Shown here piece by piece: positions 6,707 to 13,708 of a DNA stretch of 24,061 nt (position 1 is its first letter; the number at the start of each line of letters is the position of its first letter). The stretch is taken from positions 1 to 24,061 of IMG/VR virus record IMGVR_UViG_3300046008_000044; one strand, given 5' to 3'. Below the pieces are notes generated by a model, which saw only the letters and a program-made list of their open reading frames with translations, was not told the DNA's origin and ran no database searches. This DNA is from a virus. A program made the translations under genes and the position numbers.

Positions 6707-6720
6707 CAAGATTTTATAGT
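6692..6720 (+). promoter_or_regulatory. Candidate promoter before the scaffold/capsid genes
   Basis: TGGAAA (4/6 to TTGACA) at 6692-6697, a 17-base spacer, and TATAGT (5/6 to TATAAT) at 6715-6720. The -10 box lies inside the palindrome at 6712-6730. A start near 6727 would feed the scaffold and the highly expressed major capsid gene. Found by eye; AT-rich sequence yields such matches by chance. Confidence 0.3.
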
Positions 6721-6730
6721 ATCTATAAAA
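6712..6730 (+). repeat. Perfect palindrome TTTTATAG-TAT-CTATAAAA
   Basis: Eight-base perfect arms around a 3-base centre in the gap between the small protein gene and the scaffold gene. It covers the -10 box of a candidate promoter, as an operator would. As RNA it is a weak AT-only-arm hairpin with no T-run on the + strand. A second hairpin, GCTAG/CTAGC (6735-6749), follows just before the GGAG ribosome-binding site of the scaffold gene. Confidence 0.5.
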
Positions 6731-6763
6731 CGTGGCTAGGCGCACTAGCATATGGAGATTTAA

Positions 6764-7732
6764 ATGACTACCGACACCAACCCTAACGGGAGTGACACAC
6801 AGAGTACTGGCACTATCAATGAAGCACAAAACGCATTCTTAGGTTTAATGGATGCATCGGAAGCACCAGAAGAAGGGCAAGCTGAAGAGCAACCAGAACA
6901 AGAGAATGAAGAAGGTGGCAACGAGCAAGAAGTTGAGCAAGCAGATGATAGCTCAGAGGAGTCTAATCCAGACCAAGACGAACAACGGTTTCAAGTTAAA
7001 GTCGGTGGCGAGGATAAAGAACTAACCTTAACTGAACTAAAATCACTAGCGCAACAAGGTGCAGATTACACCAAAAAGACGCAACAAGTAGCAGAGCAAC
7101 GCAAAGCAGTAGAGGCTGAACAAAAAGCTATTGAAGAAGCCAAATATATGCGTGATGCTTATGCAGAACGGTTGCAAGCAATGGAGCAGTTACTGAATGC
7201 TCAACAACCAGTAGAGGATTTAGAGTCTTTAAAAGAATCTGACCCTATCGGTTACGCTGTACGAGTGGCAGAGATGTCGCAGAACAAAGAGAAGTTATAT
7301 GCAATACAAGCTGAAAGACAACGCATTGCAGAGATGCAACAAGCCGAGCAACAGCAAGGAATGCAACAATACTTGTCCGAACAGGCTGCTAAATTGTCTG
7401 AAACACTACCGGAATACAGCGATCCAGTAAAAGGTGAGGCACTAAGGTCAGATTTGCGTAAGTTTGCAAAGAACTTAGGATTCTCAGACCAAGAGCTATC
7501 AGCAGTAAGAGATGCTCGGCACGTTATGGCATTGTATAAGGCAATGCAGTACGACAAATTACAACAGTCTAAGCCTCAACTAAACAAGAGGGTTAGTGAA
7601 CCGCCTAAGACGATTAAGTCTGGTAACAGTAATACATCTGTAAATACTGACCAGGCTAAAAAGACTATGGCTCAATTACAAAAATCAGGCAAGGTGCGTG
7701 ACGCTGCATCTGTCTTTGAAAACTTTATTTAA
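6764..7732 (+). CDS. Scaffold protein
   Basis: A 322-residue protein directly before the major capsid gene. Residues 25-80 are very acidic and low in complexity (many E, Q, D), residues about 82-110 include a short KVGGEDKELTLTELKSLAQQ segment seen in phage scaffolds, and residues 110-215 are a long Gln/Glu/Ala coiled coil. The C-terminus is basic and ends in RDAASVFENFI, a likely coat-binding helix. Scaffolds direct coat assembly and then leave the head. GGAG sits 7 bases before the ATG. Assignment is from composition, the motif and gene order; no protease gene is seen nearby, so removal without cleavage (as in P22) is inferred. Confidence 0.88.
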   Translation: MTTDTNPNGSDTQSTGTINEAQNAFLGLMDASEAPEEGQAEEQPEQENEEGGNEQEVEQADDSSEESNPDQDEQRFQVKVGGEDKELTLTELKSLAQQGADYTKKTQQVAEQRKAVEAEQKAIEEAKYMRDAYAERLQAMEQLLNAQQPVEDLESLKESDPIGYAVRVAEMSQNKEKLYAIQAERQRIAEMQQAEQQQGMQQYLSEQAAKLSETLPEYSDPVKGEALRSDLRKFAKNLGFSDQELSAVRDARHVMALYKAMQYDKLQQSKPQLNKRVSEPPKTIKSGNSNTSVNTDQAKKTMAQLQKSGKVRDAASVFENFI

Positions 7733-7741
7733 GGAATTATC

Positions 7742-8686
7742 ATGGCAACATATCAAACCTATACCAGCATTGGTCAACGTGAAGACTTGGCTGATGTTAT
7801 TTACAACATCTCACCTACAGATACACCATTTATGACATCTGTTGGTAAAACCGCAGCTACTGCTGTATACCACGAATGGCAAACAGACAGCTTGGCTGCT
7901 GTAAACGTATCAAACGCTGTGGTTGAGGGTGCAACTGCATCTGACGCAACACTATCTCCAACTACTCGTGTTGGTAACCGTACACAAATTTCACAAAAAA
8001 CCATCAAAATTTCTGGTACTTTGGAAACTGTAAACAAAGCTGGTCGTAAATCAGAAAAAGCATACCAATTGGCTAAGGCTTCTGCTGAAATCAAACGTGA
8101 CATGGAAGCTATCCTATTAAGCAACCAAGTTGCTTCTGCTGGTGACTCTTCTACTGCTCGTGTTTTGGGTGGCTTACAAACATGGTTAAGCTCAAACTAC
8201 TCTGGTGGTACTTCTGGTACTGCTGGTTCTTTGGGTACTACTGCTCGTGTAACTGGTACAGACCGTGCTTTCACAGCAGCTATCTTAAACACAGTAATCC
8301 AATCTACTTACACTAACGGTGGTTCACCAACTTTGTTGATGGTAACTCCAGCTCAAAAAGTAGTTGCATCTACATTTGCCGGTATCGCTACTCGCTTTAA
8401 AGATGTACCTAGCAATGTTCAAGCAGCCATCATCGGTGCAGCAGACGTTTATGTTTCTGACTTTGGTACTATCTCTATCGTGCCTAACCGTTTCATTCCT
8501 AACTCAGACAATGATGACGTAGCATTCTTATTAGATCCTGAAATGGCTGCTGTATCTTACTTGCGCCCATTCCAAACTAATGAGCTTGCAAAAACTGGCG
8601 ATGCTGATTTAACTCAGTTGCTAGTTGAGTATACATTAGAAGTTAAGAACCAAGCAGCACACGGTATCATCGCTGACTTAACCTAG
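7742..8686 (+). CDS. Major capsid protein, SU10-like (DUF5309)
   Basis: A 314-residue coat protein of the phage SU10 major capsid family (DUF5309). The diagnostic N-terminus is visible: QREDLADVIYNISPTDTPFM (residues 13-32), a short linker, then YHEWQTDSLAAV (residues 42-53), with a helix KAYQLAKASAEIKRDMEAIL further on. It has the HK97-type coat fold in known relatives. Codon choice differs from the flanking genes, with strong preference for TCT, GCT, GGT and ACT, as expected for the most expressed virion gene. AAGGAA lies 5 bases before the ATG. A GC-rich hairpin follows the stop, probably setting mRNA level or stability relative to downstream genes. The family is very clear. Confidence 0.96.
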   Translation: MATYQTYTSIGQREDLADVIYNISPTDTPFMTSVGKTAATAVYHEWQTDSLAAVNVSNAVVEGATASDATLSPTTRVGNRTQISQKTIKISGTLETVNKAGRKSEKAYQLAKASAEIKRDMEAILLSNQVASAGDSSTARVLGGLQTWLSSNYSGGTSGTAGSLGTTARVTGTDRAFTAAILNTVIQSTYTNGGSPTLLMVTPAQKVVASTFAGIATRFKDVPSNVQAAIIGAADVYVSDFGTISIVPNRFIPNSDNDDVAFLLDPEMAAVSYLRPFQTNELAKTGDADLTQLLVEYTLEVKNQAAHGIIADLT

Positions 8687-8703
8687 TAATTAGTTAGATA
8701 TGT

Positions 8704-8723
8704 GGGGAGGGGAAACTCTCCCC
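8704..8723 (+). terminator. GC-rich GAAA-capped hairpin after the capsid gene
   Basis: GGGGAGGG (8704-8711) pairs with CTCTCCCC (8716-8723) in an 8-bp stem with one G-U pair, closed by a GAAA tetraloop. It stands out in AT-rich surroundings. There is no T-run after it, so it is either a leaky pause/terminator or an RNA-stabilising element that raises capsid mRNA relative to the genes behind it. Confidence 0.55.
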
Positions 8724-8737
8724 CATTACGAGGTCTT

Positions 8738-9055
8738 ATGAGTAATACAATATCCAACGGCATTACCAATACATCGTTTATTGATAACGGTGACCAATTA
8801 GTTATAGCTAAGAGCCAAGACATTACAAGCATACTTGAGATGAACAAGCGTGAGTACGCTGCTCAAGACGAACGTAAGACATGGGGCAATGATGCCTTTA
8901 GTAATAAGGTCGCATCTATACCGCTTACCGTGTTCTCAGAATTAGAAAAGCAAGGCATTACTAGAGGCTTTGCAGTAATAGATAAGAAACGATTTAACGA
9001 ATGGTTAAACAATCCCGACAATAGGGCATTTCGCACAAGGGCAGGGCGCATCTAA
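8738..9055 (+). CDS. Small virion-region protein after the capsid gene
   Basis: A 105-residue protein. It opens SNGITNTSFIDNGDQLVIAK, has QDITSILEMNKREYA and WGNDAFSNKVASIPLTVF in the middle, and ends NPDNRAFRTRAGRI. The same overall pattern, including the terminal R.R.GRI, is one I associate with unnamed proteins coded right after SU10-like capsid genes. Start choice: the ATG at 8738 has GAGG 5-8 bases upstream; the GTG at 8702 lies in the hairpin stem and is unlikely. Its stop overlaps the adaptor start (TAATG). A head-neck or minor head role is inferred from position. Confidence 0.8.
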   Translation: MSNTISNGITNTSFIDNGDQLVIAKSQDITSILEMNKREYAAQDERKTWGNDAFSNKVASIPLTVFSELEKQGITRGFAVIDKKRFNEWLNNPDNRAFRTRAGRI

Positions 9056-9675
9056 TGGCATTGACAAACTACGCAGACTTACAGACTACGATTGCCAGTT
9101 ACCTAGCTCGTAGTGATTTAACGGCAATGATTCCTGACTTTATTAGGCTTGCTGAAACACGTTTACGCAGAGAACTCCGTATTCGTCAAATGCTCAAGGT
9201 AGTGACAACAACTGCAACGGCAGGTGATTCAACAATTGAGTTACCGTCAGACTTCTTGCAAATGCGTGACATTCACCTAGCAACAAATCCAGTAACAACA
9301 TTAGAGTACCAGTCACCTAGCGCATTATTCCGTAATTCTCGTACTACTGACTCTGGTCTACCGCATCAATACACAGTATTAGCGCAAGAGTTTCAGTTGT
9401 CACCAGTACCAGACAGCAACTACACAGTAAATCTTTTATATTATGCTGCACCAACATTTTTAAGTAGCACGACAGCATCCAATGCATTTATGGCTAACTG
9501 CCCTGACTTATTGCTTTATGGTGCTTTAGGTGAAGCAGAGCCTTATATTATGAATGATGCAAGGTTACAAACATGGGCATCATTGTATGACCGTGGTGTA
9601 AATGCTTTAACCGTATCAGATGACCAAGGCGAGTATGCTGGTTCACCAATCTCAATCTCAATAGCAACACGATAA
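9055..9675 (+). CDS. Head-tail adaptor, SU10-like
   Basis: A 206-residue protein of the SU10-type phage adaptor group. Visible features: an N-terminal YADLQTTIASYLARSDLTAM, the helix PDFIRLAETRLRRELRIRQM (residues 26-45), a beta region with ELPSDFLQMRDIHL, and a later TVNLLYYAAPTFL strand. In known relatives the adaptor forms a ring beneath the portal and links it to the nozzle, comparable to gp4 of P22. Gene order (capsid, small protein, adaptor) agrees. Start overlaps the upstream stop. Confidence 0.85.
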   Translation: MALTNYADLQTTIASYLARSDLTAMIPDFIRLAETRLRRELRIRQMLKVVTTTATAGDSTIELPSDFLQMRDIHLATNPVTTLEYQSPSALFRNSRTTDSGLPHQYTVLAQEFQLSPVPDSNYTVNLLYYAAPTFLSSTTASNAFMANCPDLLLYGALGEAEPYIMNDARLQTWASLYDRGVNALTVSDDQGEYAGSPISISIATR

Positions 9676-9685
9676 AGGAATTATT

Positions 9686-10072
9686 ATGTCAGAAATGTCC
9701 AACTACCTAGAAAATGCGCTGATTAATGTAACGCTACGAGGCACAGCATTTACAGCACCAACAACAATTTACGTGGCACTTTACACAAGTGACCCTACAG
9801 ACGCCAACACAGGCACAGAAGTATCTGGTGGCTCTTACGCACGTACATCCGTAACCTTTGCTGCACCATCTAACGGGGTGAGCTTATCTAACGCAGACTG
9901 CACATTCTCACAATGTACGGTTGCATGGGGTACGGTAGGTTGGATTGGTTTAATGGATGCGTCAACATCTGGGAATCTTTTATACCATACTCCACTAGAC
10001 GTATCTAAAACAATTGATGTAGGCGATATATTTAAGATTGCGTCAGGCAGTCTTTCAGTAACATTATCATAG
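9686..10072 (+). CDS. Beta-rich tail or virion surface protein
   Basis: A 128-residue beta-rich protein. It begins MSNYLENALINVTLRGTAFT, followed by TTIYVALYTSDPTDA and a GSYART stretch. The 'NYLEN..I...L.GT.FT.P...YV.L.T..PTD' pattern recurs in phage virion proteins annotated as tail or decoration-like proteins; I know no proven function. Its place between the adaptor and the first tail fibre suggests it belongs to the tail. AAGGAA precedes the ATG. Confidence 0.75.
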   Translation: MSEMSNYLENALINVTLRGTAFTAPTTIYVALYTSDPTDANTGTEVSGGSYARTSVTFAAPSNGVSLSNADCTFSQCTVAWGTVGWIGLMDASTSGNLLYHTPLDVSKTIDVGDIFKIASGSLSVTLS

Positions 10073-10080
10073 GATAAAAC

Positions 10081-11436
10081 ATGGCTCTTATAGTCAAAGA
10101 CAGGGTACAGGAAACCTCTACCACTACCGGTACTGGTACGTTTACTCTTGATGGTGCTAATAGTGGCTTTGCTACATTCTCTAGCGCAGTAGGTAATGGC
10201 AACACAACTTACTACGCTATTGTAGGCGGTACAGAGTGGGAAGTAGGTATTGGCACAGTAGGTGCTGGTACGTTAGCAAGGACTACACTACTTGCGTCAT
10301 CTACAGGCTCTGTTATATCGTTTAGTGCAGGCATTAAAAATGTATTCTGTACCTATCCTGCTAGTAAATCTGTAACCATAGACGATATACAGACTCTTAC
10401 CAATAAAACAATCAACTTAGCCAGCAATACTTTAACTGGCACAACAGCGCAATTTAATACAGCTCTTTCAGATGGTGACTTTGCTACTTTAGCCGGTACT
10501 GAAACGCTTACAAACAAAGCACTAAATGGCACTCTAGGTGCTACGACACCTTCTACCATTGCTGCTACTACTATTAGTGCTAGTGGTGTATCTACATTCT
10601 CTGCTGGCTCTGCTGCTGCTCCTGCCATTACAACGAGTGGTGATACCAACACAGGAATATTATTCCCTGCTGCCGATACCATAGCATTTTCTGAAGGTGG
10701 TGTTGAGTCAATGCGTATTGATGCTAATGGAAATGCATTAATAGGTACTGCCAATGCTATAGGGAAATTAGGTGTTGCAACTGCATCTGCAACAGGCGCA
10801 CCTAGTGTATGGAACAACGGATTCTTTACCGTAGCACCTAATGGTGCAACTACTTCAGGCGGAGTAGGATTATCTTTTGATACTACAGGAAATACAGGAG
10901 CTATAACGTGTTTAGCTCCTAGTGTAGCATGGCGAAAATTAAAATATTTTGCATTAAACCATGATTGGATTGTAAATAATGGCGCAACTACAGGGATGAC
11001 CTTAGATGCAAGTTCAAACTTAGCTATTACTGGTGCGCTATCGTTTGGGTCTTTTTTAGGGGGCATAGGTAAAGTAGGTACTTTGTCTAGAAATACAGGT
11101 ACAGGTACAGGTACGGTTGCATATACTGGCGTAGGATTTAAACCTTCTGCAATTATATTTATTGCAGCTATAGGCACATTACCAGTTCAAAGTATTGGAT
11201 ATACTGACCCAACAACTGGTGGTTGTTTATACATAGATAACTATTATGGTTCAGGCGGTAGTAATTACGCTAATGCTATCTATTATTTACGCTCGTCAGC
11301 AGGAAACGGGAACATACAACAAGCAAATATATCAACAATGGATGCAGATGGATTTACGTTATCTTGGACTAAAACAGTTATTGGTACTGGCGCACCAACT
11401 AATACTATGACCATATATTATTTAGCTTTTAGATAA
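10081..11436 (+). CDS. Tail fibre protein
   Basis: A 451-residue fibre. The N-terminus (MALIVKDRVQETSTTTGTGT) is the virion-attachment beta domain seen in many phage fibres, continuing with YYAIVGGTEWEVGIGTV. Residues about 100-170 carry the classic shaft repeats TLTNKTINLASNTLTGT and ETLTNKALNGTL. Residues 170-230 (SGDTNTGILFPAADTIAF, SMRIDANGNALIGT) are the collagen-free beta-roll pattern common before receptor-binding tips. Residues about 332-451 form a distinct C-terminal domain with paired glycine-rich strands ending DGFTLSWTKTV...YYLAFR, probably the receptor-binding head. A perfect (ACAGGT)3 tract encodes TGTGTG at its start. The C-terminal half looks more AT-rich, as expected for exchanged host-range modules. 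Confidence 0.85.
   Translation: MALIVKDRVQETSTTTGTGTFTLDGANSGFATFSSAVGNGNTTYYAIVGGTEWEVGIGTVGAGTLARTTLLASSTGSVISFSAGIKNVFCTYPASKSVTIDDIQTLTNKTINLASNTLTGTTAQFNTALSDGDFATLAGTETLTNKALNGTLGATTPSTIAATTISASGVSTFSAGSAAAPAITTSGDTNTGILFPAADTIAFSEGGVESMRIDANGNALIGTANAIGKLGVATASATGAPSVWNNGFFTVAPNGATTSGGVGLSFDTTGNTGAITCLAPSVAWRKLKYFALNHDWIVNNGATTGMTLDASSNLAITGALSFGSFLGGIGKVGTLSRNTGTGTGTVAYTGVGFKPSAIIFIAAIGTLPVQSIGYTDPTTGGCLYIDNYYGSGGSNYANAIYYLRSSAGNGNIQQANISTMDADGFTLSWTKTVIGTGAPTNTMTIYYLAFR
11095..11112 (+). repeat. (ACAGGT)3 hexamer repeat in the tail-fibre gene
   Basis: Three perfect copies of ACAGGT in frame, coding Thr-Gly three times, at the junction before the C-terminal domain of the fibre. Copy-number slippage would change linker length by two residues without breaking the frame. 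Confidence 0.6.
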
Positions 11437-11445
11437 GGAATTAAA

Positions 11446-11784
11446 ATGAATCGTATATCAATACAAAAATCTACTGGCAAAATCATTGAAATGCAATCAG
11501 GTGGTGATACTGATGACCAAGAGTTAGCTAATGCTAGATTAGATACATTAAAACAAAATGCTATTACTATAGGGTTTGATGAATCAGATATTGAAGTTAA
11601 ATGGATAACTGACCAAGCGTATGCTGAATTAGCAAAAGCACAAAAAGAGCCACTATCATATTATGAATCACGAAAACTAGCTTACCCATCTATTGCTGAC
11701 CAATTAGATACTATTTTTCATAGCGGAATAGACGCATGGAAAGCCGAAATACAAGCTGTTAAAAATCAATATCAAAAAAGTTAA
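11446..11784 (+). CDS. Tail-fibre assembly-like protein
   Basis: A 112-residue protein behind the fibre gene. The last 45 residues hold the pattern YPSIADQLDTIFHSGIDAWK then EIQAVKNQYQ, which matches the 'YP.i.dQLD.i...G...W...I..VK..YP' ending found in phage fibre-associated proteins. The N-terminal half is polar and variable. Such proteins act as fibre chaperones or minor fibre components; which applies here cannot be told. AAGGAA sits before its ATG. Confidence 0.7.
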   Translation: MNRISIQKSTGKIIEMQSGGDTDDQELANARLDTLKQNAITIGFDESDIEVKWITDQAYAELAKAQKEPLSYYESRKLAYPSIADQLDTIFHSGIDAWKAEIQAVKNQYQKS

Positions 11785-11787
11785 ATA

Positions 11788-11826
11788 ATGCAATTAATAA
11801 AATTAATACCCAGAGACAATAAATAA
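11788..11826 (+). CDS. Possible 12-codon leader ORF
   Basis: ATG at 11788 encodes MQLIKLIPRDNK and its TAA overlaps the next ATG as TAATG. The next gene has only a weak AGAGA ribosome-binding site, so coupling through this mini-ORF may help its translation. It could equally be a remnant of a lost gene or chance. No function is claimed. Confidence 0.25.
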   Translation: MQLIKLIPRDNK

Positions 11827-12539
11827 TGTTTGGAATATCAGCATTTTCTCAAGGCACATTTAGTGCAATAGCTAATCAGATTCTATTAGCAACTGCAAGT
11901 GTTGATGGTAATGCACTTGTTAGTGCTAATGCAAATCAAATTAGTAGCGCAAATGCTATAATAGTAGCTAATGCAGCAGTTACTGCTAGTGCAAATAGAA
12001 CAAGACTAAATTCAGCTCAAATTAATGGTCTTGCAACAGTTAGCTCTAATGCCATTAGGGTTAGGACATCAACTGGAAGCATTAATGCGTTAGCAAGCGT
12101 TTCTAGCGGTTCTAGCGTTATTTATAGCGGAAATGCTGTAATAACAGGTAATGCCACAGTACAATCTAGTGCATTTAGAATAAGAACTTCTGCTGGCAGC
12201 ATAAACGGTAGTGCAACAGTTACAAGTAATGCAATAAGAATTAGAACTGCATCAGGCTCGGTAGTCGGGCTTGCTACAGTTACGGCACTTGGTGGTGTTC
12301 AATACAGCGCAGATGCACATATTAATGGAATTGCTTTAGCAACTGCTAACGGTAGTGCAATATGGTACGGTAAAGGTGCAATTGCAGGAAATGCTACTGT
12401 AGTCGCAAGTGGTACAAAGTTAGGTGATAACTGGATACCAGCACCAGAAAGTATCAATACTTGGACAGACACATCAGTAACATCAAATACATGGACAAAT
12501 ACACCAGTAAGTAGTAATACATGGCTTTTAAAGGGATAA
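11826..12539 (+). CDS. 20-residue-repeat tail protein (beta-solenoid-like)
   Basis: A 237-residue protein built from an exact repeat. Residues 21-200 divide into nine consecutive 20-residue units with no insertions, each of the form x(4)-(I/V)-x-G-x-A-x-V-x-(S/A)-x(6), for example SINGSATVTSNAIRIR. Alternating small and hydrophobic residues suggest a beta-solenoid or a trimeric beta-roll fibre. Residues 211-237 switch to a 10-residue Trp repeat (NTWTDTSVTS, NTWTNTPVSS, NTWLLKG), a possible cap or attachment. Position between two fibre genes makes a fibre shaft component likely, but I do not recognise the protein. It is Ala/Ser/Thr/Asn rich, with no Cys and a single Met, the initiator. Confidence 0.7.
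   Translation: MFGISAFSQGTFSAIANQILLATASVDGNALVSANANQISSANAIIVANAAVTASANRTRLNSAQINGLATVSSNAIRVRTSTGSINALASVSSGSSVIYSGNAVITGNATVQSSAFRIRTSAGSINGSATVTSNAIRIRTASGSVVGLATVTALGGVQYSADAHINGIALATANGSAIWYGKGAIAGNATVVASGTKLGDNWIPAPESINTWTDTSVTSNTWTNTPVSSNTWLLKG
11886..12425 (+). repeat. Nine diverged 60-bp tandem repeats (coding)
   Basis: The DNA counterpart of the nine 20-residue units. Copies are diverged but keep exact 60-base spacing; some are still close at DNA level, for example around 12060, 12180 and 12240 (stretches like AGAACTTCTGCTGGCAGC and AGAACTGCATCAGGCTCG). Recombination between copies could change the number of units without frame loss. Confidence 0.6.
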
Positions 12540-12542
12540 ATT

Positions 12543-13439
12543 ATGGCTAAGAATAAGATAAGTGAGTTTTCATCAACACCAGCAAACAATACAGATATTG
12601 GTGGTATTGATATTGCAGAGGGATGTGCGCCTAGTGGAATTAATAACGCCATTCGTGAATTGATGGCACAACTTAAAGACCAACAAGTTGGTACAGACGC
12701 AGATAACTTTACTGTAGGTGGTAACTTATCTGTTACTGGCACAACTACTGCTACTGGTTTAATTACTGCTACTGCATTAACAACTACAGGAAATACAATA
12801 TTAGGGGATGCTTATACTGATACATTAAATGTTGGCAATAACGATTTCATTAAAGATGCTAGTGGAAATGTACAAATTGGAACTTCATCTAACGCATCAA
12901 ATTATAAATTAACTATAGCTTTTGATGGTGGTGCAGTTAATGGATTAAATTTATATAATACTAATTCTGGTGGCAACCCAACATTATTTTCAATATCTGA
13001 TACAGCACAATCATTAAATAATACTTCATGGTGTGCTCAATATAGTGACAGTACTACTCAGCGTTGGGTGCTAAGAAAAAATGGTGGACTTTCTAACTAT
13101 CAAGCAAACGATACAAATCTTTCTGATGAACGTACTAAGAAAGATATCATTGATGCAGGTAATTATCTAAACAAAATATGTGCCATTTCTGTTCGTACAT
13201 TCTTATATAAAGACCAAACAGATAATTTATTAAATCTTGGTGTTATTGCTCAAGAAGTAGAAGCAGTTGCACCTGAATTAGTTGATGTAAGCGGATTTGG
13301 TGAAACTCCTAAAGATGGTATCCCATTAAAAGCGATTTACCAAACAGATTTGCAGTATGCGCTTATGAAGTCTATTCAAGAACTTAAAGCTATTGTAGAT
13401 ATACAAGCAGAACGCATAGCATTATTAGAGAATAAATAA
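12543..13439 (+). CDS. Tailspike/fibre with S74 self-cleaving chaperone domain
   Basis: A 298-residue fibre. The N-terminus (MAKNKISEFSSTPANNTDI, then GCAPSGINNAIRELMAQL) is a widespread virion-attachment domain. Residues 58-120 are beta-shaft repeats. The C-terminal ~108 residues are the intramolecular chaperone of endosialidase type (peptidase S74): LSDERTKKDI at 193-202 contains the conserved S-D-E-R-x-K box, with S194 and K199 matching the catalytic Ser/Lys pair, followed by GVIAQEVEAVAPELV and a terminal helix. The domain trimerises the fibre and then cuts itself off just before the Ser. The middle is short, so the enzyme or receptor domain is small or absent. ATAA spacing to the previous gene is tight. 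Confidence 0.9.
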   Translation: MAKNKISEFSSTPANNTDIGGIDIAEGCAPSGINNAIRELMAQLKDQQVGTDADNFTVGGNLSVTGTTTATGLITATALTTTGNTILGDAYTDTLNVGNNDFIKDASGNVQIGTSSNASNYKLTIAFDGGAVNGLNLYNTNSGGNPTLFSISDTAQSLNNTSWCAQYSDSTTQRWVLRKNGGLSNYQANDTNLSDERTKKDIIDAGNYLNKICAISVRTFLYKDQTDNLLNLGVIAQEVEAVAPELVDVSGFGETPKDGIPLKAIYQTDLQYALMKSIQELKAIVDIQAERIALLENK

Positions 13440-13687
13440 TGATAGAGAAAATCTTAGCCTTTCTAAACAATATCCCATCAGACAAAATATATCATTGTCT
13501 AGGTGGGGTTATTTTATTTGCTATCGGTCAGTTATTTGGTTGTGGTTTGCTGCTTGCTATTGTATTTGCTATTGGCAAAGAGATATACGATTACTTTCAC
13601 CAAGACAAACACACTCCAGATGTATGGGATGCAGTAGCCACTACACTAGGCGGTTTATTAGGGTATATAATTTACCTTGGCTATTAG
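13439..13687 (+). CDS. Small polytopic membrane protein, YfiM/DUF2279-like pattern
   Basis: An 82-residue membrane protein. Residues 21-46 are strongly hydrophobic and residues 65-81 form a second hydrophobic segment. Polar residues are arranged as DK..H (15-19), GKE.YD (46-51), HT.DVWDA.AT..G (58-71), a pattern like that in YfiM-type (DUF2279) proteins, which are also found in phage genomes. The function of the family is not known to me; an envelope-modifying or lysis-linked role is inferred. It starts on the A of the previous TAA (TAATGA) and sits between tail genes rather than in the later lysis block. Confidence 0.65.
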   Translation: MIEKILAFLNNIPSDKIYHCLGGVILFAIGQLFGCGLLLAIVFAIGKEIYDYFHQDKHTPDVWDAVATTLGGLLGYIIYLGY

Positions 13688-13708
13688 CCTACTTTATAAA
13701 GGAACACT

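Noticed and set aside
8702-8737. GTG-initiated 12-codon extension of the gene after the capsid
   Set aside because: It would translate the hairpin stem, and the ATG at 8738 has its own GAGG site.
10353-11177. Long minus-strand open frame (274 codons) opposite the tail-fibre gene
   Set aside because: It mirrors the A/T/G-rich fibre codons, has no ribosome-binding site and its Val/Pro/Ala-rich product has no domain pattern. All other genes are on the + strand.
11886-12425. Regular 60-bp repeats as a CRISPR-like array
   Set aside because: Repeats are contiguous, diverged and in frame, coding a periodic protein; there are no unique spacers.
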